From NCBI RefSeq assembly GCF_024396695.1, contig NZ_CP094359.1, forward strand, positions 1,550,001 through 1,614,000: a DNA stretch of 64,000 nucleotides. Direction: 5' to 3'. The stretch comes from Acidithiobacillus sp. YTS05 (lineage in GTDB: Bacteria > Pseudomonadota > Gammaproteobacteria > Acidithiobacillales > Acidithiobacillaceae). The notes under the pieces are model-generated. The model did no database searches. It was not told the DNA's origin and was given only the letters and a program-made list of their open reading frames with translations. Made by a program: the position numbers and the translations under genes. Within the stretch, counting starts at the first letter, position 1; each line of letters opens with the position of its first letter. Of this stretch, positions 56,442-64,000 are shown one piece after another.

Positions 56442-57677
56442 GTGAACAGTTATACTGCGCATCCTCGACAGGGCGACAAAGCCAACTCCCCTTTCTTTGA
56501 AGAATGGCTGCCACGCCTTCTGGAAGAGCGGGACAGGCTCGGATTGACCGAGAACATCCGTCGCATCGATGCGTTGATGATGACCCTCGAGCCGGGACAT
56601 TCCGCTGCATACATCCGCGAACTCTGTCTGATGACGCCCTACAACTATCTGGTCACGCTCGACACCGACCAGCATCTGACCCACATCCTGCGCATCAACA
56701 TGAATTATCCCGATGTATTGGTGCGAGAGGTCAAAGACCCCGATTTGCGCGGTATCTTTCGCAGCCTGAACGAGGTGTATCCCATTGGTGCGAAGAAACC
56801 AAATTCGCGCTATATGGGAGAGATTTTTCAGGTAGAAAATCTGCATGAGGTAGTCGACATTCAGAAGAGTCGTGAAATCCGTTTTTTCAACCAGGAACAA
56901 ATTCGGCAGATGGAGCTCCCGGGAAACATGGCGATTGTCAAGCCCTCGCCCTACACCCACAATATCATCGGGTATTGGGAGCGCCCGGACAACGATATTC
57001 GCGTCTACGCCCTGGGAAATTCGCGCATCGATCCGGAAATGCAGGCGGCATTTGAGCAAGCGCAAGAGCTGCGGGAACGGGTAAAAATCAGCGAACTCCT
57101 CTTGCCAATCGATCATTTGGCTACCCGCATCTATAGCCAGAATCGAGAAGTTGCCATTCTCGAGTACCTGGGATTATCCAGTTACTACTATTGGGGATCC
57201 TACGATATTCCAGATCAAAACTCATCCACCAACGTCACCAAAAGCCTGCATTATGATGACGTTCTGCATACACCAGCGAAGGTCTTCACGGCTGCCAATC
57301 ATCCCTACTTTTGCAATCACCTATTGCAAACTCCCTCTCCTACGGAGTCTTTTGTGCGCAATTTTGGCCCGCGTTTGCATCATATTGCCGTGGCCGTGCG
57401 GGATGGCAAAACCCAGGGCAAGACCAACATCGATTACGTGGTATCCAGCCTGGCGGAGTGCGGGCAGGAATTCCTGCTGCAGGTGATCGGCTCCGAGCAG
57501 GAGGGCCTGAAGCAGATTTTTTCTCGTGCCTCCACGCACACCTCTCTCATCATCGAGTTTGTGCAGCGCTTTCACGGCTTCGAGGGATTTTTTACCAAGG
57601 AAAATGTCGCCGACCTCACCGCCGCAGCGGGAACGGAAGAAAGCTTGCGCAGCCTGGAATCCGAGGCCAGAAAGTAA
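56442..57677 (+). CDS. VOC-superfamily (4-hydroxyphenylpyruvate dioxygenase-like) protein
   Basis: A 411-residue protein. Its C-terminal third has two vicinal-oxygen-chelate hallmarks: GPRLHHIAVAVRD (metal His) and SLIIEFVQRFHGFEGFFTKEN (metal Glu), which recall the C-terminal half of hydroxyphenylpyruvate dioxygenase. The N-terminal part (MNSYTAHPRQGDKANSPFFE) is not one I recognise, and a first metal His may be LPIDHLATRI at about residue 220. It starts with GTG after AAGGAG. It probably binds Fe(II), but the substrate is unknown. No tyrosine catabolism genes are nearby. Confidence 0.62.
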   Translation: MNSYTAHPRQGDKANSPFFEEWLPRLLEERDRLGLTENIRRIDALMMTLEPGHSAAYIRELCLMTPYNYLVTLDTDQHLTHILRINMNYPDVLVREVKDPDLRGIFRSLNEVYPIGAKKPNSRYMGEIFQVENLHEVVDIQKSREIRFFNQEQIRQMELPGNMAIVKPSPYTHNIIGYWERPDNDIRVYALGNSRIDPEMQAAFEQAQELRERVKISELLLPIDHLATRIYSQNREVAILEYLGLSSYYYWGSYDIPDQNSSTNVTKSLHYDDVLHTPAKVFTAANHPYFCNHLLQTPSPTESFVRNFGPRLHHIAVAVRDGKTQGKTNIDYVVSSLAECGQEFLLQVIGSEQEGLKQIFSRASTHTSLIIEFVQRFHGFEGFFTKENVADLTAAAGTEESLRSLESEARK

Positions 57678-57734
57678 CGAGAGCTACGGCGGGGCCAATG
57701 GGCACCGCTGCGCTTATCTGCGTGCCTTCAGTCG

Positions 57735-57904
57735 TCAAGCCCCAAGCGGCGAGGCGCCAAAAGCCAACTGCATATCCCGCTGTCCGTCGGCAAGCACCTA
57801 AATGGTGGCTTCTGCACCATGGCACGGTAGACCACTCGGTAGACCTGGAAAACGGTCTGCCGATAATCCCGAATACCAAGAGTCACCAGTTCCTGAATAA
57901 AAAC
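57735..57904 (-). pseudogene. C-terminal fossil of a ParE/RelE toxin gene
   Basis: Two overlapping minus-strand frames give LVTLGIRDYRQTVFQVYRVV, then after a shift near 57800 VLADGQRDMQLAFGASPLGA and a stop at 57735. This matches the end of RelE/ParE toxins (IRDYREIxxxPYRVxYR followed by VLHGRRDxxxLL). The first half and the antitoxin are gone, and the 5' side merges with the tRNA-Ala terminator. Between 57678 and 57734 nothing is recognised. Confidence 0.6.
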
Positions 57905-57927
57905 GCCCAACTGAAACCAGTCGGGCG
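57897..57927 (-). terminator. tRNA-Ala terminator
   Basis: On the minus strand CGCCCGACTG, loop GTTT, CAGTTGGGCG (one wobble), then TTTTTATT. It begins 9 nt after the tRNA CCA end. Confidence 0.85.
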
Positions 57928-57935
57928 CTGAATTT

Positions 57936-58001
<66 letters not shown>

Positions 58002-58011
<10 letters not shown>

Positions 58012-58964
58012 AACGTTGAGGGCGAATGATAGCCGCTGCGCTGCGCAAATGCAACGCGATCAGTCATGTTTTCCTGCGCAACGAAGGGGACAGCGTAGGC
58101 TACCGGCTTGGCGTCACCCGGCAGACGACAGACCGTGGGATCGGGGTTCGCGGAATAAGCATGAGTCGTATACCCGTGCAGTCTCATCGGCAATGCAGCA
58201 CAGGCCCGTTGCGGAGTGCGATAGACCCCTACCTGGGGCAAAGCCACATGGCCTTCTGGGGCCATTATCGTCCAACCCGGGTGAGCAGGATAACCCGGAA
58301 TACGCACCTTCTCCTGCAACGCAGCCCCCAGGATGGCGCCCTCGATATCTTTATACCCATGGACCACGACATAGTCAGCCGGCGGCGCCAAAGCAATTAC
58401 CCCCGCCGGTACTCCACCCCCCAGCGGTTTCCATTTCCACAGGGCCTGATAGTTGTTGGCCGCAGCCTGAACTGCGGGTTCTTGTCCCGCCCCAATGGTC
58501 GGGACAGCGATACTGCCGGTCATTGCGCGGTCAAGTGCCTCCGCGCCGTTGTAAGCGATAAGTAGATAGGCACTACTTTCTAAGGTAGAAGCGGTGTGGT
58601 AGCTCTTGACCAGCCCATTCGGGAGAATCATGAGAGCTTTTCCCCCAGGGCTGCCAATGGGTATCCAGTGCAGCCGAATGTACGGCAACACCGGTCTTAG
58701 ATCGGCGTAGAGATCTCGACAAAACGGGCAGGAGACATCAATGAACACCGACGCCACCGGTTTTTCGCCGCGAGGTCCGGTGTTAACCCCGGGCAAGCGC
58801 TCCACGGCGTGCAAGAAATCCTTCGGTTGCTGTTTTACGTTGACGGATGGAAACCACCAGGTTGCACAGCCAGTCAACGACGCCAGCCAAATCGGCAAAA
58901 GCCAGCGGAAGACCCGACCTGCGGAAATGCCACGTAGCAAAAGAACCTGGCGCACAGAAACCAT
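58002..58964 (-). CDS. DsbC/DsbG-like thiol-disulfide lipoprotein
   Basis: A 320-residue exported protein. MVSVRQVLLLRGISAGRVFR then a hydrophobic run leads to the lipobox ASLTGCAT. A thioredoxin-like part has the active site SCPFC (VFIDVSCPFCRDLYADLRPV) and IRLHWIPIGSPGGKAL, as in DsbG/DsbC. The usual N-terminal dimer domain is replaced by an unknown sequence, and the C-terminal 130 residues carry extra cysteines. It starts at the ATG at 58964, preceded by GAGGAAAG. The stop codon TAG is formed by bases 8-10 of tRNA-Ala. It is 10 nt after a DUF3617 gene, with which it is probably co-transcribed. Confidence 0.75.
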
Positions 58965-58974
58965 AGCTCTTTCC

Positions 58975-59559
58975 TCACGGCCCATTGGGATGGGGAAATT
59001 CCCTTTGCAGTTGTCGGGAAAGCGCCTGCAAACGCTGCAGCGCAGGTACCTCGGCCGGGCGGGTAATCTGCAACTTGGAAGGCTCAGGTACCAGCTGGGA
59101 ACAATCCGCCGAAATCCATCGTCCACGCTGCGTAAAGTGCTCGTCCAACATGGGAGTCGCGGAAAAGATCAGGCTGCCAGAGCCGGTCATGGTAGCCCGA
59201 TGGAGTGCACTGCGATCATCGCTGAACACCATTTCGATGTCTTGCGTTACAGCACCCTGGGGAATCCGTTGAAAACTATGGATGTGTACCGTAGTGTGGT
59301 TGCCACTATTGACGACGGAGTTATTCGTTTCCGTAATGCGTTGTTTTAGAGGAATAAAATCTGAATACTTGCCGTCATGGGCCTTCCAGCACTCTTCCTG
59401 AGTGAGCGTACTGCGCTCATTCATGGGACCATCCACCTGAGAAACAATTTCCCATAGGCCCGGAGCAATCATGCCGGAGGGATCTCTCTGCGCCAAAACA
59501 GTCTGCGACCAGAGACCTCCTGAAACCACCAGCAACAGCGCCGCCGCAATCCTCTCCAC
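58975..59559 (-). CDS. DUF3617 family periplasmic protein
   Basis: A 194-residue exported protein. It begins with GTG after GGGAGG and has a signal peptide (ERIAAALLLVVSGGLWSQTV). The mature part shows the DUF3617 pattern: PGLWEIVSQVDGP, a Cys in LTQEECWKAHDG, then beta-rich sequence with GTVTQ-like VTQDIEMVFSDD. The function of the family is unknown. Two conserved cysteines may form a disulfide, which fits the thiol-oxidoreductase gene that follows (inference). Confidence 0.72.
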   Translation of the reverse strand: MERIAAALLLVVSGGLWSQTVLAQRDPSGMIAPGLWEIVSQVDGPMNERSTLTQEECWKAHDGKYSDFIPLKQRITETNNSVVNSGNHTTVHIHSFQRIPQGAVTQDIEMVFSDDRSALHRATMTGSGSLIFSATPMLDEHFTQRGRWISADCSQLVPEPSKLQITRPAEVPALQRLQALSRQLQREFPHPNGP

Positions 59560-59648
59560 CTCACCCTCCCGGGGCTGTGCATGCGAACCCGCTCGCTAGC
59601 AAAATAAAAATAGTCTGCAGAATGATAAACGCAAATAATTCAAATTAC

Positions 59649-60650
59649 CTAGTGCCGCCGCCCCACCACGACGACATCACTGCCCACCGGATGGATGCTG
59701 ACGGCAAGACCTGCGGCAGAAAGGGCTTGCGAGATCTCGTCCGGCCGCAGGAAGTGATTCCCCTGCACGTGCTCCGTAAGATTCTGGAAGGCCATGCCGC
59801 GGTACGCCGGCTCGCGCAGGAGCAGGTTATCGTCGGGCCAAGCCGGCTCCCAGATTACCACTGCCCCCCCTGGCTGCAATTCTTCCTGCAAACGTGCGAA
59901 TAGTTCCCCCCGCTCTTCCCAGACATGGTGCAGCGCCCGATTCATGGCGATGAGATCAGCGGACTCGGGAAGTCGAAACTGATGAATGTCGCCTTCCGCA
60001 AAGTGAAGGCGCTCGCCCAACCCCTCTGCAGCAGCCAGGGCAGTCGCCTGACGCACATTTTCGGCAAAGCCATCGAGCCCCAGACCGCGCAGTTGCGTAC
60101 ATTTACCCAGTAAGGCCCGCAGGTACCAGCCATTTCCGCAGCCCAGGTCCACCGCAAGCCCCTGACGCGCATTCATTTCCGCAAATATCGGAACGCTGGG
60201 CACGATTTTTTCTTCAAAGGTGCGGCGAAAATTGTGCTCCAACATACTTCCAAACCACGGCAGAATCGTTTCGCGCTCGGCGAGCACCTTCTCGCCAGGA
60301 CGCTCTCCGGTGCGCATCAAACCCGCTGCCCGCTCCGCCATGTGGGCCCCCAGAACCGCTCCCACGGCGGCCGCCATCCGACTATCCGATCGCTCAGGGC
60401 GCATACTGTCGCCATCCTCGCTCAAACGGAAGCCGTCGCCCTCCCGCTCCAGCCAGGAAAAGGCATACGCCGCATCGCACCAGCGCTGCAAATATCCCAC
60501 GTCCAGGTCCGTTGCCTGGGCCAACTCTGCCGGCGTTGCTGTCTGCAAGCGATGCAAGGCAGAAAACAATCCATTCACTACCCCAATAAAGGCAATGTGC
60601 AGAGACATCGCTCCCTGCGCGCGGTGGCGCAGCTCTTCCGCTGAAATCAT
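59649..60650 (-). CDS. SAM-dependent methyltransferase with N-terminal winged helix
   Basis: A 333-residue class I methyltransferase. Residues 1-90 look like the winged-helix dimerisation part of O-methyltransferases (LQTATPAELAQATDLDVGYL). The SAM site is VDLGCGNGWYLRALLG, followed by FAEGDIHQFRLPESADLIAM and a catalytic-core HHVWEERGELFARL. The substrate, a small molecule or quinone-like compound, is unknown. It lies 18 nt after the TauE/SafE gene on the same strand, so the two may be co-expressed. Confidence 0.82.
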   Translation of the reverse strand: MISAEELRHRAQGAMSLHIAFIGVVNGLFSALHRLQTATPAELAQATDLDVGYLQRWCDAAYAFSWLEREGDGFRLSEDGDSMRPERSDSRMAAAVGAVLGAHMAERAAGLMRTGERPGEKVLAERETILPWFGSMLEHNFRRTFEEKIVPSVPIFAEMNARQGLAVDLGCGNGWYLRALLGKCTQLRGLGLDGFAENVRQATALAAAEGLGERLHFAEGDIHQFRLPESADLIAMNRALHHVWEERGELFARLQEELQPGGAVVIWEPAWPDDNLLLREPAYRGMAFQNLTEHVQGNHFLRPDEISQALSAAGLAVSIHPVGSDVVVVGRRH

Positions 60651-60668
60651 GGCTCGCTCCTTTTTCGA

Positions 60669-61448
60669 TCACACAAGATATTTGATACCGACGATGGCCA
60701 GTACAACCAGCGTCGCCCGCAAAAACAGTTTTTGATTGATTCTGAAATGCAGATGATTCCCGGCCCAGAGCCCCAGCAGACTTGCCGGCGCCAGGGCAAG
60801 AAATCCCAAGGCCAGCGGCCCGGTGAGCAGAGCCAGGAAAAAATACATGAGGCCCCGCACGATATTGTCTGTCAGGGCAATACCCTGAAAGGTCGCGCGA
60901 AAGGCGCGCTTGTCGAGGTGGCGCATTTGCAGGTAGGCAACGATGGGCGGTCCGCCGCCACCATAGAGGCTGCCGATGATCCCGCCAAAGGTGCCCAGCG
61001 GCACCCCCCAAGGTAAGGACAAACGCGGCAGTCGTTCCGGTTTGAGCAGCGTCGCATAGGCCACGTAGGCCAGAATGAAGACCCCCAGAAAGCGCGTCAG
61101 ATCCTGGGCGTCGCTGTCGGCCAGAATGAAGGCACCGACGAGAAGTCCCAGCAGGCTCCCCGGTACCAGCCAGCCCAGTTCCGGCCAACGAATTTCGCGA
61201 AAGTCGTAGGCACCCAACAGCACCGAACCCAAGAGATCAAGCAGCAGCACCACCGGCACGACTTCCTTGATCGGAAAGAACAGGGTCAGCAACGCCACGG
61301 AAATCAGACCGGAACCAAAGCCGATCACCGCGCGCACGTAGAACGCGACAAAGACAATCGCACCAGCAATGGCCCAAAGGCCTGGGTGTTCCCAGAGACT
61401 GCTGGCAGCCAGACTGACGGCGGCCGCAGCGCCGACCAGAACATGCAT
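60669..61448 (-). CDS. TauE/SafE family anion exporter
   Basis: A 259-residue inner membrane protein with about eight helices in two halves. The repeated family signatures are AVIGFGSGLISVALLTLFFP and GGIIGSLYGGGGPPIVAYLQ. Members move sulfite, sulfoacetate or related organic anions. In a sulfur oxidiser a sulfite exporter would be plausible, though the substrate is not shown here. The ATG at 61448 is 6 nt after TAGGAG; the ATG at 61454 is too close to the site. Confidence 0.85.
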   Translation of the reverse strand: MHVLVGAAAAVSLAASSLWEHPGLWAIAGAIVFVAFYVRAVIGFGSGLISVALLTLFFPIKEVVPVVLLLDLLGSVLLGAYDFREIRWPELGWLVPGSLLGLLVGAFILADSDAQDLTRFLGVFILAYVAYATLLKPERLPRLSLPWGVPLGTFGGIIGSLYGGGGPPIVAYLQMRHLDKRAFRATFQGIALTDNIVRGLMYFFLALLTGPLALGFLALAPASLLGLWAGNHLHFRINQKLFLRATLVVLAIVGIKYLV

Positions 61449-61530
61449 ATCCATCTCCTAAAAATCTATTGAAAAATAGAGAAAAGCGCCTAAACTCTAA
61501 ACCATAACTTTAGCATGGAGTGGTACCACC

Positions 61531-62445
61531 ATGGTCCCGGTACAGAAACAGATTCGCAACCCTTTGTATTTTTTGCTTTTTGCCATTTTCTGCTGGCTCA
61601 GTCTTGGCAATAGCGCACGGGCCGAGGGAATCTCCGCCCTGCCGCCCATCGACGCGCGTTCCTACATCCTCATGAATGCCGAAACGGGGCAGATCCTCGC
61701 CGCCAAAAACGCGTACAAGCCCTACGCCATCGCCAGCCTGAGCAAGTTGATGACCCTGTACTTACTGTTTCAGGACATCGATTCCGGACACCTGCAACTC
61801 CACGGCCAATACACTCCCGGCCCAGCGGCGTTACAAACCGGTGGCTCGTCGATGTTTCTCCGCGCCGGCCTGCCCTTCAGTCTGGCCCAGCTCATCCTCG
61901 GCATGACGGTACCCTCGGGCAACGATGCCGCGGTGGAGGCCGCCGTCCTGGTCGGCGGGAACGTGCCCACTTTTGTGCAACAGATGAACCGCAGCGCGCA
62001 GAAGCTCGGCATGCTCTCCACCACCTACAACAATCCCGACGGTCTGCCCCACCCCAACAATTTCTCCAGCGCCTACGACCAGGCCGTCCTCACCCGCAAC
62101 ATCCTGCAGCGCTTCCCGCAATACCTGCCCTTTTTCGGCCATAAAAACTTCACCTACGCCGGCATCACCAGCCCCAATCCCAACCTGCTGGTGGGGCGCG
62201 TACCTTTCGTTACCGGCATGAAGAGCGGCTACACCGATGCCGCCGGTCATTGCCTGGTAGTGACGGGCACCCAGGGAAACATGACCCTGATTGCCGTCGT
62301 CCTTGGCGTCCCCTCCTTTACCAACGAAAGCCGTGGCTTCTGGAAGGCCTCCTGGGCAGGGCTCAAGCTCTTGGATTGGGGTTTCGCCCGCACTCTCTGG
62401 CTGCCGCAAGCCGCCGGTCTGGAAAACACCGCCGAAGAGCAATGA
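61531..62445 (+). CDS. D-alanyl-D-alanine carboxypeptidase (PBP5/6/DacA-like, short form)
   Basis: A 304-residue exported serine peptidase that trims pentapeptide side chains of peptidoglycan. A signal segment (LYFLLFAIFCWLSLGNSARA) is followed by the three penicillin-binding motifs: SLSK (Ser69, Lys72), SGN (129-131) and KSG (231-233). The C-terminal beta domain and amphipathic anchor of E. coli PBP5 are absent, so it resembles PBP7 or DacF-like short enzymes. GGAG is 11 nt before the ATG. It is divergent from the TauE/SafE gene and nearly abuts the convergent MFS gene. Confidence 0.9.
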   Translation: MVPVQKQIRNPLYFLLFAIFCWLSLGNSARAEGISALPPIDARSYILMNAETGQILAAKNAYKPYAIASLSKLMTLYLLFQDIDSGHLQLHGQYTPGPAALQTGGSSMFLRAGLPFSLAQLILGMTVPSGNDAAVEAAVLVGGNVPTFVQQMNRSAQKLGMLSTTYNNPDGLPHPNNFSSAYDQAVLTRNILQRFPQYLPFFGHKNFTYAGITSPNPNLLVGRVPFVTGMKSGYTDAAGHCLVVTGTQGNMTLIAVVLGVPSFTNESRGFWKASWAGLKLLDWGFARTLWLPQAAGLENTAEEQ

Positions 62446-62446
62446 C

Positions 62447-63982
62447 TCAGTGACCTAATGCCTCGCCGCCCCCGGCCGGCTCGGCCGGCTCTGGCGGACG
62501 GCGCAACAGGAGCACCAGCGGAATCAAGACGAGGAAGCTGTAAAAGGTCAGAATAAATGCATCCAACACGCCGCGCATCCCCGCCTGCGGCAACACCACC
62601 ACATTGCCCAGCACCTGCCACGCTCGCGGACTCTCGCCCATGCCCATCGTCCCAATGAAACGATGAAATGCCGGGTTGAAGGGATTGATATGCCCAGCCA
62701 TCTGATTCCATCCCATCTGCTTGCCCTGGGTCATTACCGTCGACACAATGGCGATGCCGATACTGCCGCCCAGGGTGCGCATCAGGTTGAAGATACCCGA
62801 GCCCTCGGCCTGATCCTTTTTGTCGATTGTCGAAAAGGCCAGGGTAAAGAGGGGAATACTGACCAGGCCCAGGCCCAAGCCACGAACGAAAGATGGCCAG
62901 ATCACCCAAGCCATGCTGATGTCGAGATTGTACTTGGTGGTATACCAACTGCCGATGGCACCGAAGAAGATGCCGACGAGAACAATGTCCCGCGGATTCA
63001 CGTTGCGCGCCAGAAGGCGCCCGGCAACGACCATCGCCAGCATGGCACCAACGCCCTGTGGCGCCATAACGAGGCCGGTGGTGAAGGCCTCATAGTGCAG
63101 AAAATCCTCGAGCATGATCGGCAGGATGACCATCGCCCCAAACAAGGCCAGACCAAAAATTCCGATACCCGCGCTGCCCAGCGACAGATTGGCGTCCTTC
63201 AGCAGGCGCAGATTCACCACCGGATGCTTCACCGACAGCGAGCGCCACACGAAGAACAGCAATCCCAGGGCGGAAATCAGACTCAGGATGATGATGGTGC
63301 GCGAACTGAACCAGTCGTCTTCGTTACCCAGGCTGAGCACCCCTTGCAATGCCCCAAAACCTATGGCCATGAGCGCAAAACCCAGCCAGTCCACCGGTCG
63401 CGGATGATCGCTACGCCCGATGTTCGGCACTGCCTGGAGCAGTAAGAACGCGAGAATGCCGAAGGGGATGTTGACGTAAAAGACCCAGCGCCAGCTCAAG
63501 GTATCGGTGAGCCAGCCGCCCAGGGTCGGCCCGAGAATCGGACCCAGCATGATGCCCATGCCGAGGATGGCCATGGCCTGGCCGCGTTTTCGCGCGGGGT
63601 AGGCATGCAGCATGATCGTCTGCCCCACCGGTGCCAGGGACGCGCCAAAGACACCCTGCAACAAGCGCCACAGCACGATTTCCGGCAGGCTGTGCGCTTG
63701 CCCGCAGAGCGCCGAGGCGACCACAAAGCCGGCCACGCTCCACAGCATCACGGTGCGCTGCCCATAGCGCTCCACCAGCAAACCGGTAAGGGGCAAGAGG
63801 ATGACGTTAGCGATCATGTAGCTGGTGAGCACCCAGGTAATCTGATCGCTGTTGGCCTGCAGAGAGCCGCGCATGTACGTAAGGGCTACGTTGACGATGG
63901 TCAGATCGAGCACCTGCATGACCACGGCCAACATCACCGCCACCGTAATGGCAACCACGGAAGTGTTCTCAGATTCGCTCAT
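62447..63982 (-). CDS. EmrB-type drug efflux transporter (MFS, DHA2 family)
   Basis: A 511-residue permease with 14 predicted helices. Motifs seen: TIVNVALTYMRGSL in helix 1, LLVERYGQRTVML (motif A) and LGPILGPTLGGWL (motif C of antiporters). The C-terminus is hydrophilic (RRPPEPAEPAGGGEALGH). EmrB works with a membrane fusion protein EmrA and an outer membrane channel; EmrA could lie beyond the window edge, since GGGGAGG precedes this ATG only 8 nt from the end of visible sequence. Confidence 0.9.
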   Translation of the reverse strand: MSESENTSVVAITVAVMLAVVMQVLDLTIVNVALTYMRGSLQANSDQITWVLTSYMIANVILLPLTGLLVERYGQRTVMLWSVAGFVVASALCGQAHSLPEIVLWRLLQGVFGASLAPVGQTIMLHAYPARKRGQAMAILGMGIMLGPILGPTLGGWLTDTLSWRWVFYVNIPFGILAFLLLQAVPNIGRSDHPRPVDWLGFALMAIGFGALQGVLSLGNEDDWFSSRTIIILSLISALGLLFFVWRSLSVKHPVVNLRLLKDANLSLGSAGIGIFGLALFGAMVILPIMLEDFLHYEAFTTGLVMAPQGVGAMLAMVVAGRLLARNVNPRDIVLVGIFFGAIGSWYTTKYNLDISMAWVIWPSFVRGLGLGLVSIPLFTLAFSTIDKKDQAEGSGIFNLMRTLGGSIGIAIVSTVMTQGKQMGWNQMAGHINPFNPAFHRFIGTMGMGESPRAWQVLGNVVVLPQAGMRGVLDAFILTFYSFLVLIPLVLLLRRPPEPAEPAGGGEALGH

Positions 63983-64000
63983 GGGCCCTCCCCGGATCTC

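Overview
The window is chromosomal DNA (about 60% G+C, dense coding) from a gammaproteobacterium-like acidophile, most probably Acidithiobacillus or a close relative. This rests on the tmRNA tag (ANDSNYALAA), the block accD-trpA-trpB-trpF-truA-fimV-asd-leuB, the BamC/RND/PBP1a gene style and the TauE/SafE exporter. The genus is an inference; no database was searched.

Region by region. 1-8744 (minus): a tight operon-like block of an unknown gene, leuB, asd, fimV, truA, trpF, trpB, trpA and the start of accD, mostly with 4-nt ATGA overlaps. 8816-11128 (plus): molybdenum cofactor genes mobA-mobB-moeA. 11130-14391: a secreted PLD-type nuclease, a photolyase, then a non-coding stretch with two sibling small-RNA candidates, then an alpha/beta hydrolase. 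14450-20447: ligA, a Bax-inhibitor-1 protein, mutS and ssrA (tmRNA). 20448-24920: an accessory region downstream of ssrA. It holds one intact Fic gene and an intact ParDE pair, plus stubs of HsdM, Fic, DUF3375 (JetA-like), RelB/DinJ and RhuM. 24921-35604: a flavin amine oxidase, rluC/rne, a low-molecular-weight phosphatase, cysS, gltX and a class A PBP. 35629-43620 (minus): dapA-bamC-purB-purC, then purL. 43718-50426: a TPR membrane protein and a tripartite RND efflux operon behind a TetR-type palindrome. 50702-58011: three tRNA genes, an acyltransferase/SGNH pair, a Tat-exported multicopper oxidase flanked by tRNA-Arg and a degenerate copy of that tRNA's 3' half, a VOC-fold protein and a ParE fossil. 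58002-63982: a DsbG-like lipoprotein, a DUF3617 protein, a methyltransferase, a TauE/SafE exporter, a D,D-carboxypeptidase and an EmrB-type MFS pump.

The most interesting element is at 13331-13583. Two RNAs share a core with an unpaired anti-Shine-Dalgarno motif (CCTCCTTT). Each core lies between a 5' hairpin and an intrinsic terminator. The first has an almost ideal sigma-E type promoter (GGAACTT-16-TCTAAA); the second has a sigma-70 type promoter (TTGCAA-17-TAATAT). They look like paralogous trans-acting sRNAs under different sigma factors. The second most interesting theme is the decay at 20448-24920, which is consistent with a lost type I restriction-modification operon and its usual passengers. 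One fragment there (a RelB N-terminus) now appears to serve as a translationally coupled leader for parD.
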